Positions 9,836 to 17,589 of a stretch of DNA of 64,000 bases are shown in pieces. The position numbers were made by a program, and so were the translations under genes. Positions within the stretch are counted from its first letter, which is position 1, and each line of letters begins with the position of its first letter. Below the pieces are notes generated by a model that did not search any database, had not been told where the DNA came from, and saw only the letters and a program-made list of their open reading frames with translations. Source of the stretch: Acidobacteriota bacterium (GTDB lineage Bacteria > Acidobacteriota > Vicinamibacteria > Vicinamibacterales > JAKQTR01); assembly GCA_026393755.1 (NCBI GenBank), contig JAPKZO010000008.1:25760-89759 (forward strand). The letters run 5' to 3'.

Positions 9836-10328
9836 GGATTCCGTGTCTCCCGGGCAAAAGTATACTCCACGCCCACGTCAGCGCCGCCGCGGCGGAGGCT
9901 CCGGAAATGTCGGCCGCCCAATCCATCAGGTCGTACGATCGATTCGGTACGAAGAGCTGGTGGTACTCATCGGAATACCCGTACGCCGACGAGATCACGA
10001 TGGCGATGACCGCAGTGCGACACGTGATCGATCGCCATTGGCCGGCGACCACAGCCCAGACCACCAGCAGCGACAGCACGCCATAGGCGACGAAGTGCTC
10101 CACTTTGTCGGCCGGGATCCCAGGCAGCGCCGCCGGCAATTCCGGTAGCGTCGACTGGGCCGACAGAAAGAACAGCACCCCCATGTAACCGGCCACGGCG
10201 AGCCACCGCCACCAGCGCAGGCGCGGATCGACGCCGCAAGGCGGCTGACCCGAACCGATCGGCGGGCGCTCCGGCAGCAGACTGGACACGGCTGAGCGCT
10301 CTACAGGGGAAGGAAATACAGCAGCCAC
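9825..10328 (-). CDS. VanZ-like membrane protein
   Basis: This is a small integral membrane protein with four predicted helices. The family marks are FLSAQSTLPELP, DKVEHFVAYGVLSLL and the C-terminal YGYSDEYHQLFVPNRSYDLMDWAADISGA, which are diagnostic of VanZ-like proteins. The family's function outside teicoplanin resistance is unknown. The frame opens at GTG 10328 and overlaps the preceding 59-codon gene by 28 bp; a second GTG at 10289 would remove the overlap and is equally possible. Neither has a clear ribosome-binding site. Confidence 0.8.
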   Translation of the reverse strand: MAAVFPSPVERSAVSSLLPERPPIGSGQPPCGVDPRLRWWRWLAVAGYMGVLFFLSAQSTLPELPAALPGIPADKVEHFVAYGVLSLLVVWAVVAGQWRSITCRTAVIAIVISSAYGYSDEYHQLFVPNRSYDLMDWAADISGASAAAALTWAWSILLPGRHGIHGL

Positions 10329-10480
10329 CCGACGACGAACGCGACGCCGATCAGACTGCCGAAAATGGCGGCTCCCGCCCTGACCTGCGCGCGCGGGGCG
10401 TCCCGCATCAGCATGCCGCCGACCAGGGACACGAACGCGGCGAAGACCGCCATCAGCAGGATATGACTGTGAATGGCCAT
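10301..10480 (-). CDS. Small two-helix membrane protein, 59 residues
   Basis: A short frame opens at ATG 10480 and ends at TAG 10301. It encodes MAIHSHILLMAVFAAFVSLV, a charged loop (MRDAPRAQVR) and a second hydrophobic segment AGAAIFGSLIGVAFVVGWLL ending YFLPL. Two clean membrane helices separated by a basic loop, and a position that exactly fills the space between the DUF6677-like gene (7 bp upstream) and the VanZ-like gene, support a real gene. I do not recognise a named family. Confidence 0.7.
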   Translation of the reverse strand: MAIHSHILLMAVFAAFVSLVGGMLMRDAPRAQVRAGAAIFGSLIGVAFVVGWLLYFLPL

Positions 10481-10487
10481 GGGCGTG

Positions 10488-10895
10488 CTACTTCCGGCCG
10501 CGCGCGATGTCGTGGGCGTCGATGATCACGAGCGCATTCAACAGACCCGCCGTGATCACAAATGCGTTTCCGTACTCGTACGTGACGGCGCTGGCCACAC
10601 CTGAACCGAGTCCAAACGCCCGGGCAGCCAGGTACGGCAGGCCGGATCCGAGGTCGGCGATCGCCGCCAGCGCCACGAGCGGATCGGTCCACTCGAACGG
10701 GAACAGTCGTCCCTCGAGCGCCAGCCCAAACGCGAACATCAGCGGCAGCGCGACGAGAAAGGCGACGCCCTTCTGACGGCGGCCGAGCCACAAGTGGCCC
10801 CCGCCGGGAACCAGCCACGACACCAGATAGACCAGCCACAGAGGTCTTGGGGGACGCGCCGGGATCTGCGGTTTCGTCTTCGAACCAGTCGCCAT
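10488..10895 (-). CDS. DUF6677-like small membrane protein
   Basis: The protein has 135 residues from ATG 10895 (MATGSKTKPQIPARPP). A longer frame extends upstream but overlaps the DUF2085-like gene and looks spurious. The sequence PLWLVYLVSWLVPGGGHLWLGRRQKGVAFLVALPLMFAFGLALEG, followed by a lumenal segment and a C-terminal helix, resembles TM2/DUF6677-type proteins of Acidobacteria. Function is unknown. It sits in a series of four small membrane-protein genes on one strand with gaps or overlaps under 30 bp, suggesting co-transcription. Confidence 0.8.
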   Translation of the reverse strand: MATGSKTKPQIPARPPRPLWLVYLVSWLVPGGGHLWLGRRQKGVAFLVALPLMFAFGLALEGRLFPFEWTDPLVALAAIADLGSGLPYLAARAFGLGSGVASAVTYEYGNAFVITAGLLNALVIIDAHDIARGRK

Positions 10896-10900
10896 AGTGG

Positions 10901-11416
10901 TCAGTCTATCGCACGCGCGGCGCTGTCGTCGAACGGTGCGCCCGCGACCCACGCCACGACAAAGCCGGCCACGGCCGCACCGAGCGGCACGGCACCGGCG
11001 CAGCGGGCGAGGTTCGAGACGTCGAGTCCGCCGATGTGCTCGAGCGTCCAAAGCACACCGGTCGGGACCGCCGCGCCGATCAGCAGGTACCGCAGGCTCG
11101 TCTGCGGCGCCCGCGGTCGAGCCGCCTGCCGTGATCGTCGGCGCATCCAGCCCAGCCCGATGATGGCGCCGGCCGCGGCGCCACCGTACAGCCCGACGCA
11201 GCGGGCGCACACGGGAGTCTGCACGCCGCCGATATGGAAGGAGCGCTCGGCGCGTTGGTGACAGAGCAGCGAGCCCGCCCGATACGTCGCGGCCACCGCG
11301 ACCAGCGTCGGACCGCTCGGGTTGCGGGCCGCCATCGCGGGAGTGGCCACCAGCCATCCCGCCCACACGACGGCGAGGCAGGTCACTCCGGCCGCCGCGG
11401 CACCCCGTCTGGTCAT
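10901..11416 (-). CDS. DUF2085-family membrane protein
   Basis: The protein has 171 residues from ATG 11416, which shares one base with the stop of the PfkB kinase gene (TGATG). The centre carries RAGSLLCHQRAERSFHIGGVQTPVCARCVGLYGGAAAGAIIG, the cysteine/histidine-containing core of DUF2085 (CHQ...R.F...G...P.CARC.G). It is flanked by four predicted helices. The conserved C-H-C-C set suggests a metal site at the membrane, but no function is established for the family. The longer upstream start would lie inside the kinase gene and was rejected. Confidence 0.82.
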   Translation of the reverse strand: MTRRGAAAAGVTCLAVVWAGWLVATPAMAARNPSGPTLVAVAATYRAGSLLCHQRAERSFHIGGVQTPVCARCVGLYGGAAAGAIIGLGWMRRRSRQAARPRAPQTSLRYLLIGAAVPTGVLWTLEHIGGLDVSNLARCAGAVPLGAAVAGFVVAWVAGAPFDDSAARAID

Positions 11417-12369
11417 CAATTCAGGCTCGCGCGCCGAGCGGGCAGCGGACCGAAGTTCGCTTCGAAGCGGGCCGAAAAGTCGGGCCATGTGTAGTGATGC
11501 GTGGATCCGCCCACATGCTCCAGCGCGTAGGCGGCCGCGACGCTGCCCATCCGCCCGCACGTGTCGTAGCCGGCGCCCAGGGCCATCCCCTTCATGAAGC
11601 CTCCGCGGAACGCGTCGCCCACGCCGGTCGGATCGGCAATGCGCGCGGGCGGAACGGCCGGGATGTCAATCACCGCATCGCGCAGCAGAACGCTGGCGCC
11701 CTTCTCCCCCTTCGTCACCACGACGACGTCAGCCGACTGGAGCAACGCTTGCTCGTCGAACCCGGTCTTCTCGCGGATGATCTGGAATTCGTAGTCGTTC
11801 GAGATGATCAGGTGCGCGCCCTTGAGCCCTCGCATCAACTCGTCGCCCCCCATCCGCGCCACCTGCTGGCCCGGGTCGAAGATGTACGGCACCCCGATCG
11901 TCCGGCACTCCTCGGCGTACTGGACCATGGCCGCAGGATCGTTGGGGGAGATGATCACCAGGTCGCACCCGCCCGCGCGCGCGATCGACAGTTCAGCCGC
12001 GTGGGCCATCGCGCCCGTATAGAACGACGCGATCTGGTTGCCGTTCTGATCGGTGCTGCAGAAGAACGACGCGGTGAACTTGTCCGCAATCTCCTTGACC
12101 AGCGACGTATCGACGCCGGCGGTATCCAGCCAGGCACGATACTCGCCGAAATCCTGGCCGGCGGTCGCCATCAGCCGCGGCCGCTCGCCAAGCAGCGCGA
12201 GCGTGTACGCGATGTTGGGCGCGCACCCGCCCCGCCGCTTGTCCATCGTGTCGACCAGGAAGCTCAGGCTGACGCGCTGGAGGTGATCGGGCAGCAGGTG
12301 CTCGGTGAAGCTGCCGGGAAACGACATCAGGTAGTCGTACGCGATGGAACCAGTGACGATGATGTTCAT
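11416..12369 (-). CDS. PfkB-family carbohydrate/nucleoside kinase (adenosine kinase-like)
   Basis: This 317-residue PfkB-family kinase starts at ATG 12369 (MNIIVTGSIAYDYLM), overlapping the end of the MTA-phosphorylase-like gene by 4 bp. It has the N-terminal GG motif (RRGGCAPNIAYTLALLG) and the C-terminal catalytic motif DPTGVGDAFRGGFMKG, with Asp as the base. Substrate is not certain. The neighbouring purine-nucleoside phosphorylase-like gene makes adenosine or a related nucleoside the best guess, and sequences of this type in Acidobacteria are usually annotated as adenosine kinase-like. Confidence 0.85.
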   Translation of the reverse strand: MNIIVTGSIAYDYLMSFPGSFTEHLLPDHLQRVSLSFLVDTMDKRRGGCAPNIAYTLALLGERPRLMATAGQDFGEYRAWLDTAGVDTSLVKEIADKFTASFFCSTDQNGNQIASFYTGAMAHAAELSIARAGGCDLVIISPNDPAAMVQYAEECRTIGVPYIFDPGQQVARMGGDELMRGLKGAHLIISNDYEFQIIREKTGFDEQALLQSADVVVVTKGEKGASVLLRDAVIDIPAVPPARIADPTGVGDAFRGGFMKGMALGAGYDTCGRMGSVAAAYALEHVGGSTHHYTWPDFSARFEANFGPLPARRASLN

Positions 12370-13088
12370 GACGTTGCGATGTACCGGCCGATGATGGGAG
12401 CCAGTTCCCGCCTGATCTGGGCGGGGATGTGCTCCGGTCTGGTGATGATGGCGGTGGCGAGGGCTCGACCGCAGGCGCATGCCCGCCCGGCAGGCAGGAG
12501 CCTGATCGTCTCGGCGATGACCGCCTGTGCCGTCGCGGCGTTCCGCGTGAGGTTGCTGATAATCATCTCGACGCTCACCGAATCGTGATCCTCGTGCCAG
12601 CAGTCGTAGTCGGTCACCAGCGCGATGGTCGAATAGCAGATCTCGGCCTCGCGCGCGAGCTTCGCTTCCTGCAGGTTCGTCATCCCGATCACGTCCATCC
12701 CCCACGAGCGATAGAGTCTCGATTCGGCCAGCGTCGAAAACTGCGGTCCCTCCATGCACACGTACGTGCCGCCGGTGTGGACGGTCGCGCCGACCGCCTT
12801 CGCGGCGCGGGAGACGAGTTGCCCCAGTTCACCACAGACCGGATGCGCGAAGCCGACGTGGGCCACGAACCCGAAGATGTTCGCGCGGAAGTTGAGTTCG
12901 GATGGCAGGATGCGGTGCCCGGCCCCGTGGCGCGCGAGAAACGCCACCCGCCGGCCGCGCAGCGTTGCGGTGACGTAGGGCCCGGAAGGCGGCCCGAACG
13001 GCGTTGTCAGCGTCACGTCCTCACGCTCGGTGAGGTCGGCCATGTCGTACAGTCCGCTTCCTCCGATGATGCCGATCTCGACAGCCAT
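12366..13088 (-). CDS. mtnP: S-methyl-5'-thioadenosine phosphorylase-like protein with an internal deletion
   Basis: The family cleaves methylthioadenosine to adenine and methylthioribose-1-phosphate. From ATG 13088 (MAVEIGIIGGSGLYDM) the protein has 240 residues, against about 285-290 for the family. The N-terminal phosphate loop GIIGGSGLYD, FLARHGAGHRILPSELNFRANIF, EGPQFSTLAESRLYRSWGMDVIGMTNLQEAKLAREA and ALVTDYDCWHEDHDSVS are all present. But NFRANIF joins directly to GFVAHVGFAHPVC. The stretch normally between them (ALK..G....V.A.GSL.E...P.D.V.PDQFIDRT), about 47 residues including phosphate/ribose contacts, is absent without a frameshift. It is either an inactive or altered enzyme, or an assembly collapse. 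Confidence 0.8.
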   Translation of the reverse strand: MAVEIGIIGGSGLYDMADLTEREDVTLTTPFGPPSGPYVTATLRGRRVAFLARHGAGHRILPSELNFRANIFGFVAHVGFAHPVCGELGQLVSRAAKAVGATVHTGGTYVCMEGPQFSTLAESRLYRSWGMDVIGMTNLQEAKLAREAEICYSTIALVTDYDCWHEDHDSVSVEMIISNLTRNAATAQAVIAETIRLLPAGRACACGRALATAIITRPEHIPAQIRRELAPIIGRYIATS

Positions 13089-13092
13089 CTCG

Positions 13093-14475
13093 TCAGTCCT
13101 TCCCGGCCTGTTTGAGTTCCACAAGCACACCGTGGGCGCTCGATGGATGAACAAACGCCACCAGCGCGCCTCCGGCGCCGGCGCGCGGCTCGTCGTCTAT
13201 CAGCCTGACGCCGCGTTGTCTGAGGCGGGCCAGCGCGGCGCGGAGATCGTCGAGCTGCAGCGTGATGTGGTGCACGCCGGGGCCGCGTTTCCTTATGAAC
13301 GCCGCGATCGGCGAGTCAGCCGTCGTCGCCTCCAGCAATTCGAGTGACGCCTCCCCGACAGGGACAAACGACACGCGCACTCCTTGCGAGACGACGACCT
13401 CGGGAGAGCCGACGTCGAGCCCGAGCGCGTCCCGGTAGAACGCAACCGCCTCGGCCATGTCCCGGACGGCGATGCCGACATGGTCCAGCGTAGCCGGCCG
13501 CGATCCTCCGTGCCCGAGAGCCCGGTCGAGAATCGCCGCCGCGGCCGAGTACGGATCCAGCGTGCGTTCCGCGATCTGATCAAGCGTCTCGGCGAGCTCC
13601 CCGGTTCGACACACGTCGGCTTCCACGTACTCCATGAAGCGGCTCGCGAGCAGCTCACGCAGGCGGGACTCGTCCCGGAGGCGCCGGCGGGACAGGCGCT
13701 CGACGGTCGCGCGCGCCCGGAACGCGTCGATGGCCGCCGCCAGTTCCGGAACGCCCGCGCCAGTGGTGGCCTGGGTCCGCACCACAGGCGGCCGCCACTG
13801 GTCGGGCTCGAACGCCTCGAGCGCCAGCATGGTCTCGATCGACGCCACCAGCCGGTCGGCGCCCTCCCGATCGGCCTTGTTGACGACGAAGACATCGGCG
13901 ATTTCCATGATGCCGGCCTTCATGGCTTGCACTTCGTCGCCGGCGCCAGGCACGAGCGTCACAATGGACACATCGGCGGTGCGGACGATGTCCACTTCGT
14001 CCTGACCGACCCCGACCGTTTCAATGATGACCCAGTCGTAACCTGCGGCGTCGAGCACCTGCGCGGCTTCGTGGGTTGCCCGGGCGAGCCCGCCCAGATG
14101 GCCGCGAGTAGCCATGCTCCGGATGAAGACGCCGGCGTCGCCGGCGTGGGTCTGCATGCGTACGCGATCGCCGAGGATGGCGCCGCCCGTGTAGGGACTG
14201 GTCGGATCGACGGCCACCACGCCGACCGTCTCTCCGCCCTGGCGGAGATGGGCCGTCAACCGGTCCACCAGCGTGCTCTTGCCCGCCCCAGGGGGCCCCG
14301 TGATGCCGACCAGGTACGCCCCCCCGGTGTGAGGAAACACGTCGCCGATGAGCGCCGCCGCCTGCGGGGCGTCGTCTTCGATCAGGGAAATGGCGCGCGC
14401 AATCGCCCGCGGGTCGCCCTCGAGGACGCGCTCACTCAGCCGACGCGGCTGCCCGGCCGTAGTCGACGCGCTCAT
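13093..14475 (-). CDS. Fusion of MeaB GTPase (methylmalonyl-CoA mutase chaperone) and methylmalonyl-CoA epimerase
   Basis: One frame of 460 residues from ATG 14475 joins two propionate-pathway proteins. Residues about 1-310 are the MeaB/ArgK G-protein: GITGPPGAGKSTLVDRL (P-loop), DPTSPYTGGAILGDRVRM, FIRSMATRGHLGGLA, ETVGVGQDEVDI and VVNKADREGAD. MeaB loads and protects the B12 cofactor of methylmalonyl-CoA mutase. Residues about 325-460 are a VOC-fold epimerase: TLDHVGIAVRDMAEAVAFYRDALGL, LLEATTADSPIAAFI..GPGVHHITLQLDD and the C-terminal HGVLVELKQ; the metal ligands H and E are visible in DHVGI, HHIT and VELKQ. The mutase subunits lie 33 kb away (47918-50056). It starts 4 bp after the acyl-CoA dehydrogenase stop. 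Confidence 0.92.
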   Translation of the reverse strand: MSASTTAGQPRRLSERVLEGDPRAIARAISLIEDDAPQAAALIGDVFPHTGGAYLVGITGPPGAGKSTLVDRLTAHLRQGGETVGVVAVDPTSPYTGGAILGDRVRMQTHAGDAGVFIRSMATRGHLGGLARATHEAAQVLDAAGYDWVIIETVGVGQDEVDIVRTADVSIVTLVPGAGDEVQAMKAGIMEIADVFVVNKADREGADRLVASIETMLALEAFEPDQWRPPVVRTQATTGAGVPELAAAIDAFRARATVERLSRRRLRDESRLRELLASRFMEYVEADVCRTGELAETLDQIAERTLDPYSAAAAILDRALGHGGSRPATLDHVGIAVRDMAEAVAFYRDALGLDVGSPEVVVSQGVRVSFVPVGEASLELLEATTADSPIAAFIRKRGPGVHHITLQLDDLRAALARLRQRGVRLIDDEPRAGAGGALVAFVHPSSAHGVLVELKQAGKD

Positions 14476-14479
14476 TGGG

Positions 14480-15628
14480 TCAGGCCGTCGCCGCCAGCAA
14501 CTGCCGGGCGATGACGAGGCGCTGGATCTCGCTGGTGCCTTCACCGATGGTGGTCAGTTTCACATCGCGGAAGAACTTCTCGGCTGGATAATCCTTCACG
14601 AAGCCGTACCCGCCGTGGATCTGCACGCACTCTTCCGACGCCCGAACGGCCACCTCGCTCGACATAAGCTTGGCCATCGCCGACTCGCGCGACGTGCGCA
14701 CGCCCTTGTCCTTCAGATAGGCCGCCCGGTAGGTGAGCAATCTCGCCGCTTCAATGCGCGTGGCCAGATCCACCAGTTTCCACTGGATGGCCTGGAACGA
14801 GGCAATCGGCTGGCCGAACTGCACCCGTTCGAGCGCATAGCGCCGGGCGGTCTCGTACGCGCCCTGCGCCAGGCCGACTGCCAGGGCCGCAATGCCGATG
14901 CGTCCGGCGTCGAGCACTTGCAGCGTATTGATGAAACCCTCGTTCTCGGTTCCCAGGATCGCCTCGGCGCCCACGCGGCAGTCCCGAAGGATCAGCTCGC
15001 TGGTGTCGCTGGCGCGCATCCCGAGCTTGTCTTCGTGCCGACCGGCGGCCATCCCGGGATTGCCGCGCTCGACGATGAAGGCCGAGATGCCGTGCGAACC
15101 TTTCGTCTTGTCGGTGACGGCCATGACGACCGCGACGTCGCCGATGCCGCCATGCGTGATGAACGCCTTGGCGCCGTTCAGCACCCAGCCCGCGCCGTCG
15201 CGCACCGCCGCTGTCCGGAGCCGCGCCGCGTCCGAACCCGCCGTCGGTTCGGTCAGACCCCAGGCCCCAATCCACTCGCCCTTCGCGAGCGGCACCAGAT
15301 ACTGCTGCTTCTGCGCCTCGGTTCCGAACATCGCGATATGCGCGGAGCACAGTCCGTTGTGCGCCGCGACCGAGAGCGACACGGCCGGATCAATACGGGC
15401 CAGTTCCTCGACGCAGATGCAGTAGTCGATCGCGGACATCGCCGCGCCGCCGTACTCCTCCGGAAACTGGATCCCCATCAGGCCAAGTGCCGCCATCTTC
15501 GTGACAAGCGAGCGCGGGAACGCCTGCGCCTCGTCCCATTCGCGGACGTACGGGCGGATTTCGGTTTCGGCGAATTCGCGAACGGCGCGCCGGAGCAGAT
15601 CTTGCTGGTCGGTTGGTCGGAAGTCCAT
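14480..15628 (-). CDS. Acyl-CoA dehydrogenase (butyryl-CoA dehydrogenase-like)
   Basis: This FAD enzyme introduces a trans-2 double bond into acyl-CoA and passes electrons to ETF. The 382-residue protein has the standard three-domain layout: [26 protein letters not shown], the FAD-binding [15 protein letters not shown] and [20 protein letters not shown]-type [18 protein letters not shown], and the C-terminal [43 protein letters not shown]. The catalytic Glu is in the canonical GEGTSE position. It directly precedes the meaB-mce fusion, consistent with a role in propionyl-CoA-producing catabolism. Confidence 0.93.
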   Translation of the reverse strand: MDFRPTDQQDLLRRAVREFAETEIRPYVREWDEAQAFPRSLVTKMAALGLMGIQFPEEYGGAAMSAIDYCICVEELARIDPAVSLSVAAHNGLCSAHIAMFGTEAQKQQYLVPLAKGEWIGAWGLTEPTAGSDAARLRTAAVRDGAGWVLNGAKAFITHGGIGDVAVVMAVTDKTKGSHGISAFIVERGNPGMAAGRHEDKLGMRASDTSELILRDCRVGAEAILGTENEGFINTLQVLDAGRIGIAALAVGLAQGAYETARRYALERVQFGQPIASFQAIQWKLVDLATRIEAARLLTYRAAYLKDKGVRTSRESAMAKLMSSEVAVRASEECVQIHGGYGFVKDYPAEKFFRDVKLTTIGEGTSEIQRLVIARQLLAATA

Positions 15629-15674
15629 GGGATCTAGAAATTTACCACACGCGGCTACGCCGAATCCCGAATCC

Positions 15675-16355
15675 CTAGTAGAAGACCGTCACGCGCCAAT
15701 TCCCGGAGTTGTCACCGAGAAAGTCGTCATTGATTCCCAGCAAGAGCCTGCCGTTCCCGCGGATGCGGATGGGCCCCTGCTCGTTGCCGATGAAGAACAG
15801 GTCGCGCGATCGTTCGCCCACTTTGCCAATCAGCGACGCACCCGGCCGGTTCGGAATGGGCCGATTCGGATTTGACGGCGAGTTTCTCTCGCCCTCGGGG
15901 CCGTCCCTCCGCCCCTTGCCCCACGTCACCTGGCCAGCGGCCTGGAAGTAAACCATCTGGCCATCGCGCACCTCGATGCCGGCGTCCACCCACGGCACGT
16001 TGGCCGACACCACGACCTGGCGTTCGCGCATGCCGGGACGCGGGCCGTCATTGGGATTGCGGCCGGGACCCTGCGGACCACGCCCCTCCCCACGCCCTTC
16101 ACCGAGCCCAGAGCCGCGGTTCCCCGATTCGTCGTCGAAATCGATCCGCCGCACTTCGCGCAGGTCCACCCTGACGATCCTCGAGTTGAAACCGCGCTCC
16201 TCCCGGAACTCAACCTGACCGTTCCGGACGGCAACCAGTTGCCCGCGCAGTTGATCGCCATTGCGCATGACGAGGGTGTCGGCGGCGACAGCCAGGCCCG
16301 CCGCCATTACGAAAGCCAGTGTCAGCCAGAAGGATGATGTTCGCGTGTTCGCCAT
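15675..16355 (-). CDS. Secreted protein with C-terminal PA-IL (LecA)-like carbohydrate-binding domain
   Basis: The protein has 226 residues with a signal peptide ([16 protein letters not shown]) at about 8-24. Residues 25-75 form a small beta-rich region ([28 protein letters not shown]...[13 protein letters not shown]). A Gly/Arg/Pro linker follows (about 78-110), then a domain with [46 protein letters not shown] and [25 protein letters not shown]. This is the galactose/calcium-site pattern of PA-IL lectins (DN..NW near the end). Ligand binding is inferred. It is divergently transcribed from the small barrel gene at 16431 with a 75-bp shared upstream region. Confidence 0.78.
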   Translation of the reverse strand: MANTRTSSFWLTLAFVMAAGLAVAADTLVMRNGDQLRGQLVAVRNGQVEFREERGFNSRIVRVDLREVRRIDFDDESGNRGSGLGEGRGEGRGPQGPGRNPNDGPRPGMRERQVVVSANVPWVDAGIEVRDGQMVYFQAAGQVTWGKGRRDGPEGERNSPSNPNRPIPNRPGASLIGKVGERSRDLFFIGNEQGPIRIRGNGRLLLGINDDFLGDNSGNWRVTVFY

Positions 16356-16430
16356 GTCTTCCCCCCGAAGGATGCGGTCTGGTATTCTCTCTCCAGGCCC
16401 ATACTACCACCCCTTAAGGAGTGCCCCGCT

Positions 16431-16928
16431 ATGACCTTTCGCCCAACGGCTGCTGCGGTTCTTGCGGTCGGGGCGCTGTTGCTGCCCTCGCCAGCCCGAG
16501 CCGATGTCACGGCGTTTATCGGGTCGCTCAAGTCGACGGCCCCGCAGGCCGCAAGTCAGACGGTGAGCGGCGTCGCGGCTGGTGTGACGCTGGTTGTGGT
16601 GGGATTCGAATTCGAGTACTCGCACGCGTCGGAAGATGCCGCGGCTGCGAAGGCCGGGCTCTCGACCGGGATGGTCAGCGCGCTCGTGCGGACGCCGACG
16701 GGGCGGATTCAGTTCTACGGGATGGTGGGCGTGGGCGTGTACCGGGAGACGCTGGGCGCCAGCGCCACGACGAACACCATGGCGTCGGTGGGTGGCGGGG
16801 CCACGATCGGCCTCGCGGGCCCTCTCGGCGTGCGGATCGACTACCGCCTCTTCACGCTCAGGAACCCGGCCAACGCCGACACCTCGACGCGGCACCGCAT
16901 CTACGCGGGAGTCAATCTCAAGTTCTGA
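16431..16928 (+). CDS. Small outer-membrane beta-barrel protein, unknown function
   Basis: The protein has 165 residues and starts at ATG 16431 behind a good ribosome-binding site (AAGGAG at about 16414). A signal peptide ends at SPARA-DVT. The rest is a run of alternating strands rich in Gly and aromatics (VTLVVVGFEFEYSHA, GRIQFYGMVGVGVYRETLG, LGVRIDYRLFTL) ending in a C-terminal Phe (YAGVNLKF), the BamA-recognised pattern for an eight-stranded barrel. The family is common in Acidobacteria and has no assigned function. It is divergent from the PA-IL-like gene and convergent with the gene at 16984. Confidence 0.78.
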   Translation: MTFRPTAAAVLAVGALLLPSPARADVTAFIGSLKSTAPQAASQTVSGVAAGVTLVVVGFEFEYSHASEDAAAAKAGLSTGMVSALVRTPTGRIQFYGMVGVGVYRETLGASATTNTMASVGGGATIGLAGPLGVRIDYRLFTLRNPANADTSTRHRIYAGVNLKF

Positions 16929-16944
16929 TGTGAAAGCGCCGGCG

Positions 16945-16978
16945 CGGGTACGGGGCGCCTGACGGCACTCCGTACCCG
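16945..16978. terminator. Hairpin between convergent genes
   Basis: Arms CGGGTACGG (16945-16953) and CCGTACCCG (16970-16978) form a perfect 9-bp stem with a 16-base loop, between two genes ending at 16928 (+) and 16984 (-). There is no clear T-run on either side, so a bidirectional terminator is likely from position rather than from a canonical signature. Confidence 0.45.
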
Positions 16979-16983
16979 GCGGC

Positions 16984-17508
16984 CTACTTCATGTCGGCGA
17001 CGAGCTTGTAATTCTGCAGCGTCACGCCGCCAGCGTACGAGGCGCTGTAGATCTTGAAGAGTTCCTGCACTTCGGCCGGAAACACCTTGGCGAGGATCTT
17101 CGACAGCGTGTAGTCGGCGTCCTTGACAACCGGGTCCACGACGAACACGTACAGGAAATTGCCGCCGGCAATCGGCTCGGGGTTCTTGTACACGCGCCAG
17201 CCCTGGGCCATCGCCTTGTGGACCGGATCGTCGCTCTTGGCCAGCGCCTCTTTCAGTTTCGCGATGACCTTTTCGAAATCCTCGGTCTTGTCAGGCTTGA
17301 TCACGTTGAACATCATGCCGAGATCACCCGTGAACACGCGGGCTGCCGGCACAGCCTGTGCGGCTGGTGCGGGCGCGGCCTGCGGTGAGGCGGCCGCCGC
17401 CTGGGCGTTTGAATGGGCGACCGAAACCGCCAGAGCGGCCAGGGTCAGAGTCAGTCCAGTTACGATGCGCCGCCATCTGGCAGCACGCGGCATCCACGTC
17501 GACAGCAT
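16984..17508 (-). CDS. Secreted protein of unknown function
   Basis: The protein has 174 residues from ATG 17508, chosen because GGAGG lies 7-8 bases upstream and a signal peptide follows (RIVTGLTLTLAALAVSVAHSNAQ). After an Ala/Pro-rich linker (about 37-60), the mature part is an alpha/beta domain: VFTGDLGMMFNVIKPDKTEDFEKVIAKLKEALAKS, GWRVYKNPEPIAGGNFLYVFVVDPVVKDADYTLSKIL. The spacing resembles a dimeric ferredoxin-like (ABM-type) fold, but I do not recognise a named family. Confidence 0.75.
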   Translation of the reverse strand: MLSTWMPRAARWRRIVTGLTLTLAALAVSVAHSNAQAAAASPQAAPAPAAQAVPAARVFTGDLGMMFNVIKPDKTEDFEKVIAKLKEALAKSDDPVHKAMAQGWRVYKNPEPIAGGNFLYVFVVDPVVKDADYTLSKILAKVFPAEVQELFKIYSASYAGGVTLQNYKLVADMK

Positions 17509-17589
17509 TGCAGAGCCTCCTTGGCGATTGGCGTGTTGTAACGTGCGAGTCCCGATACTGTAGCGTACCCGCCCCCGAGAAGAAAACAA

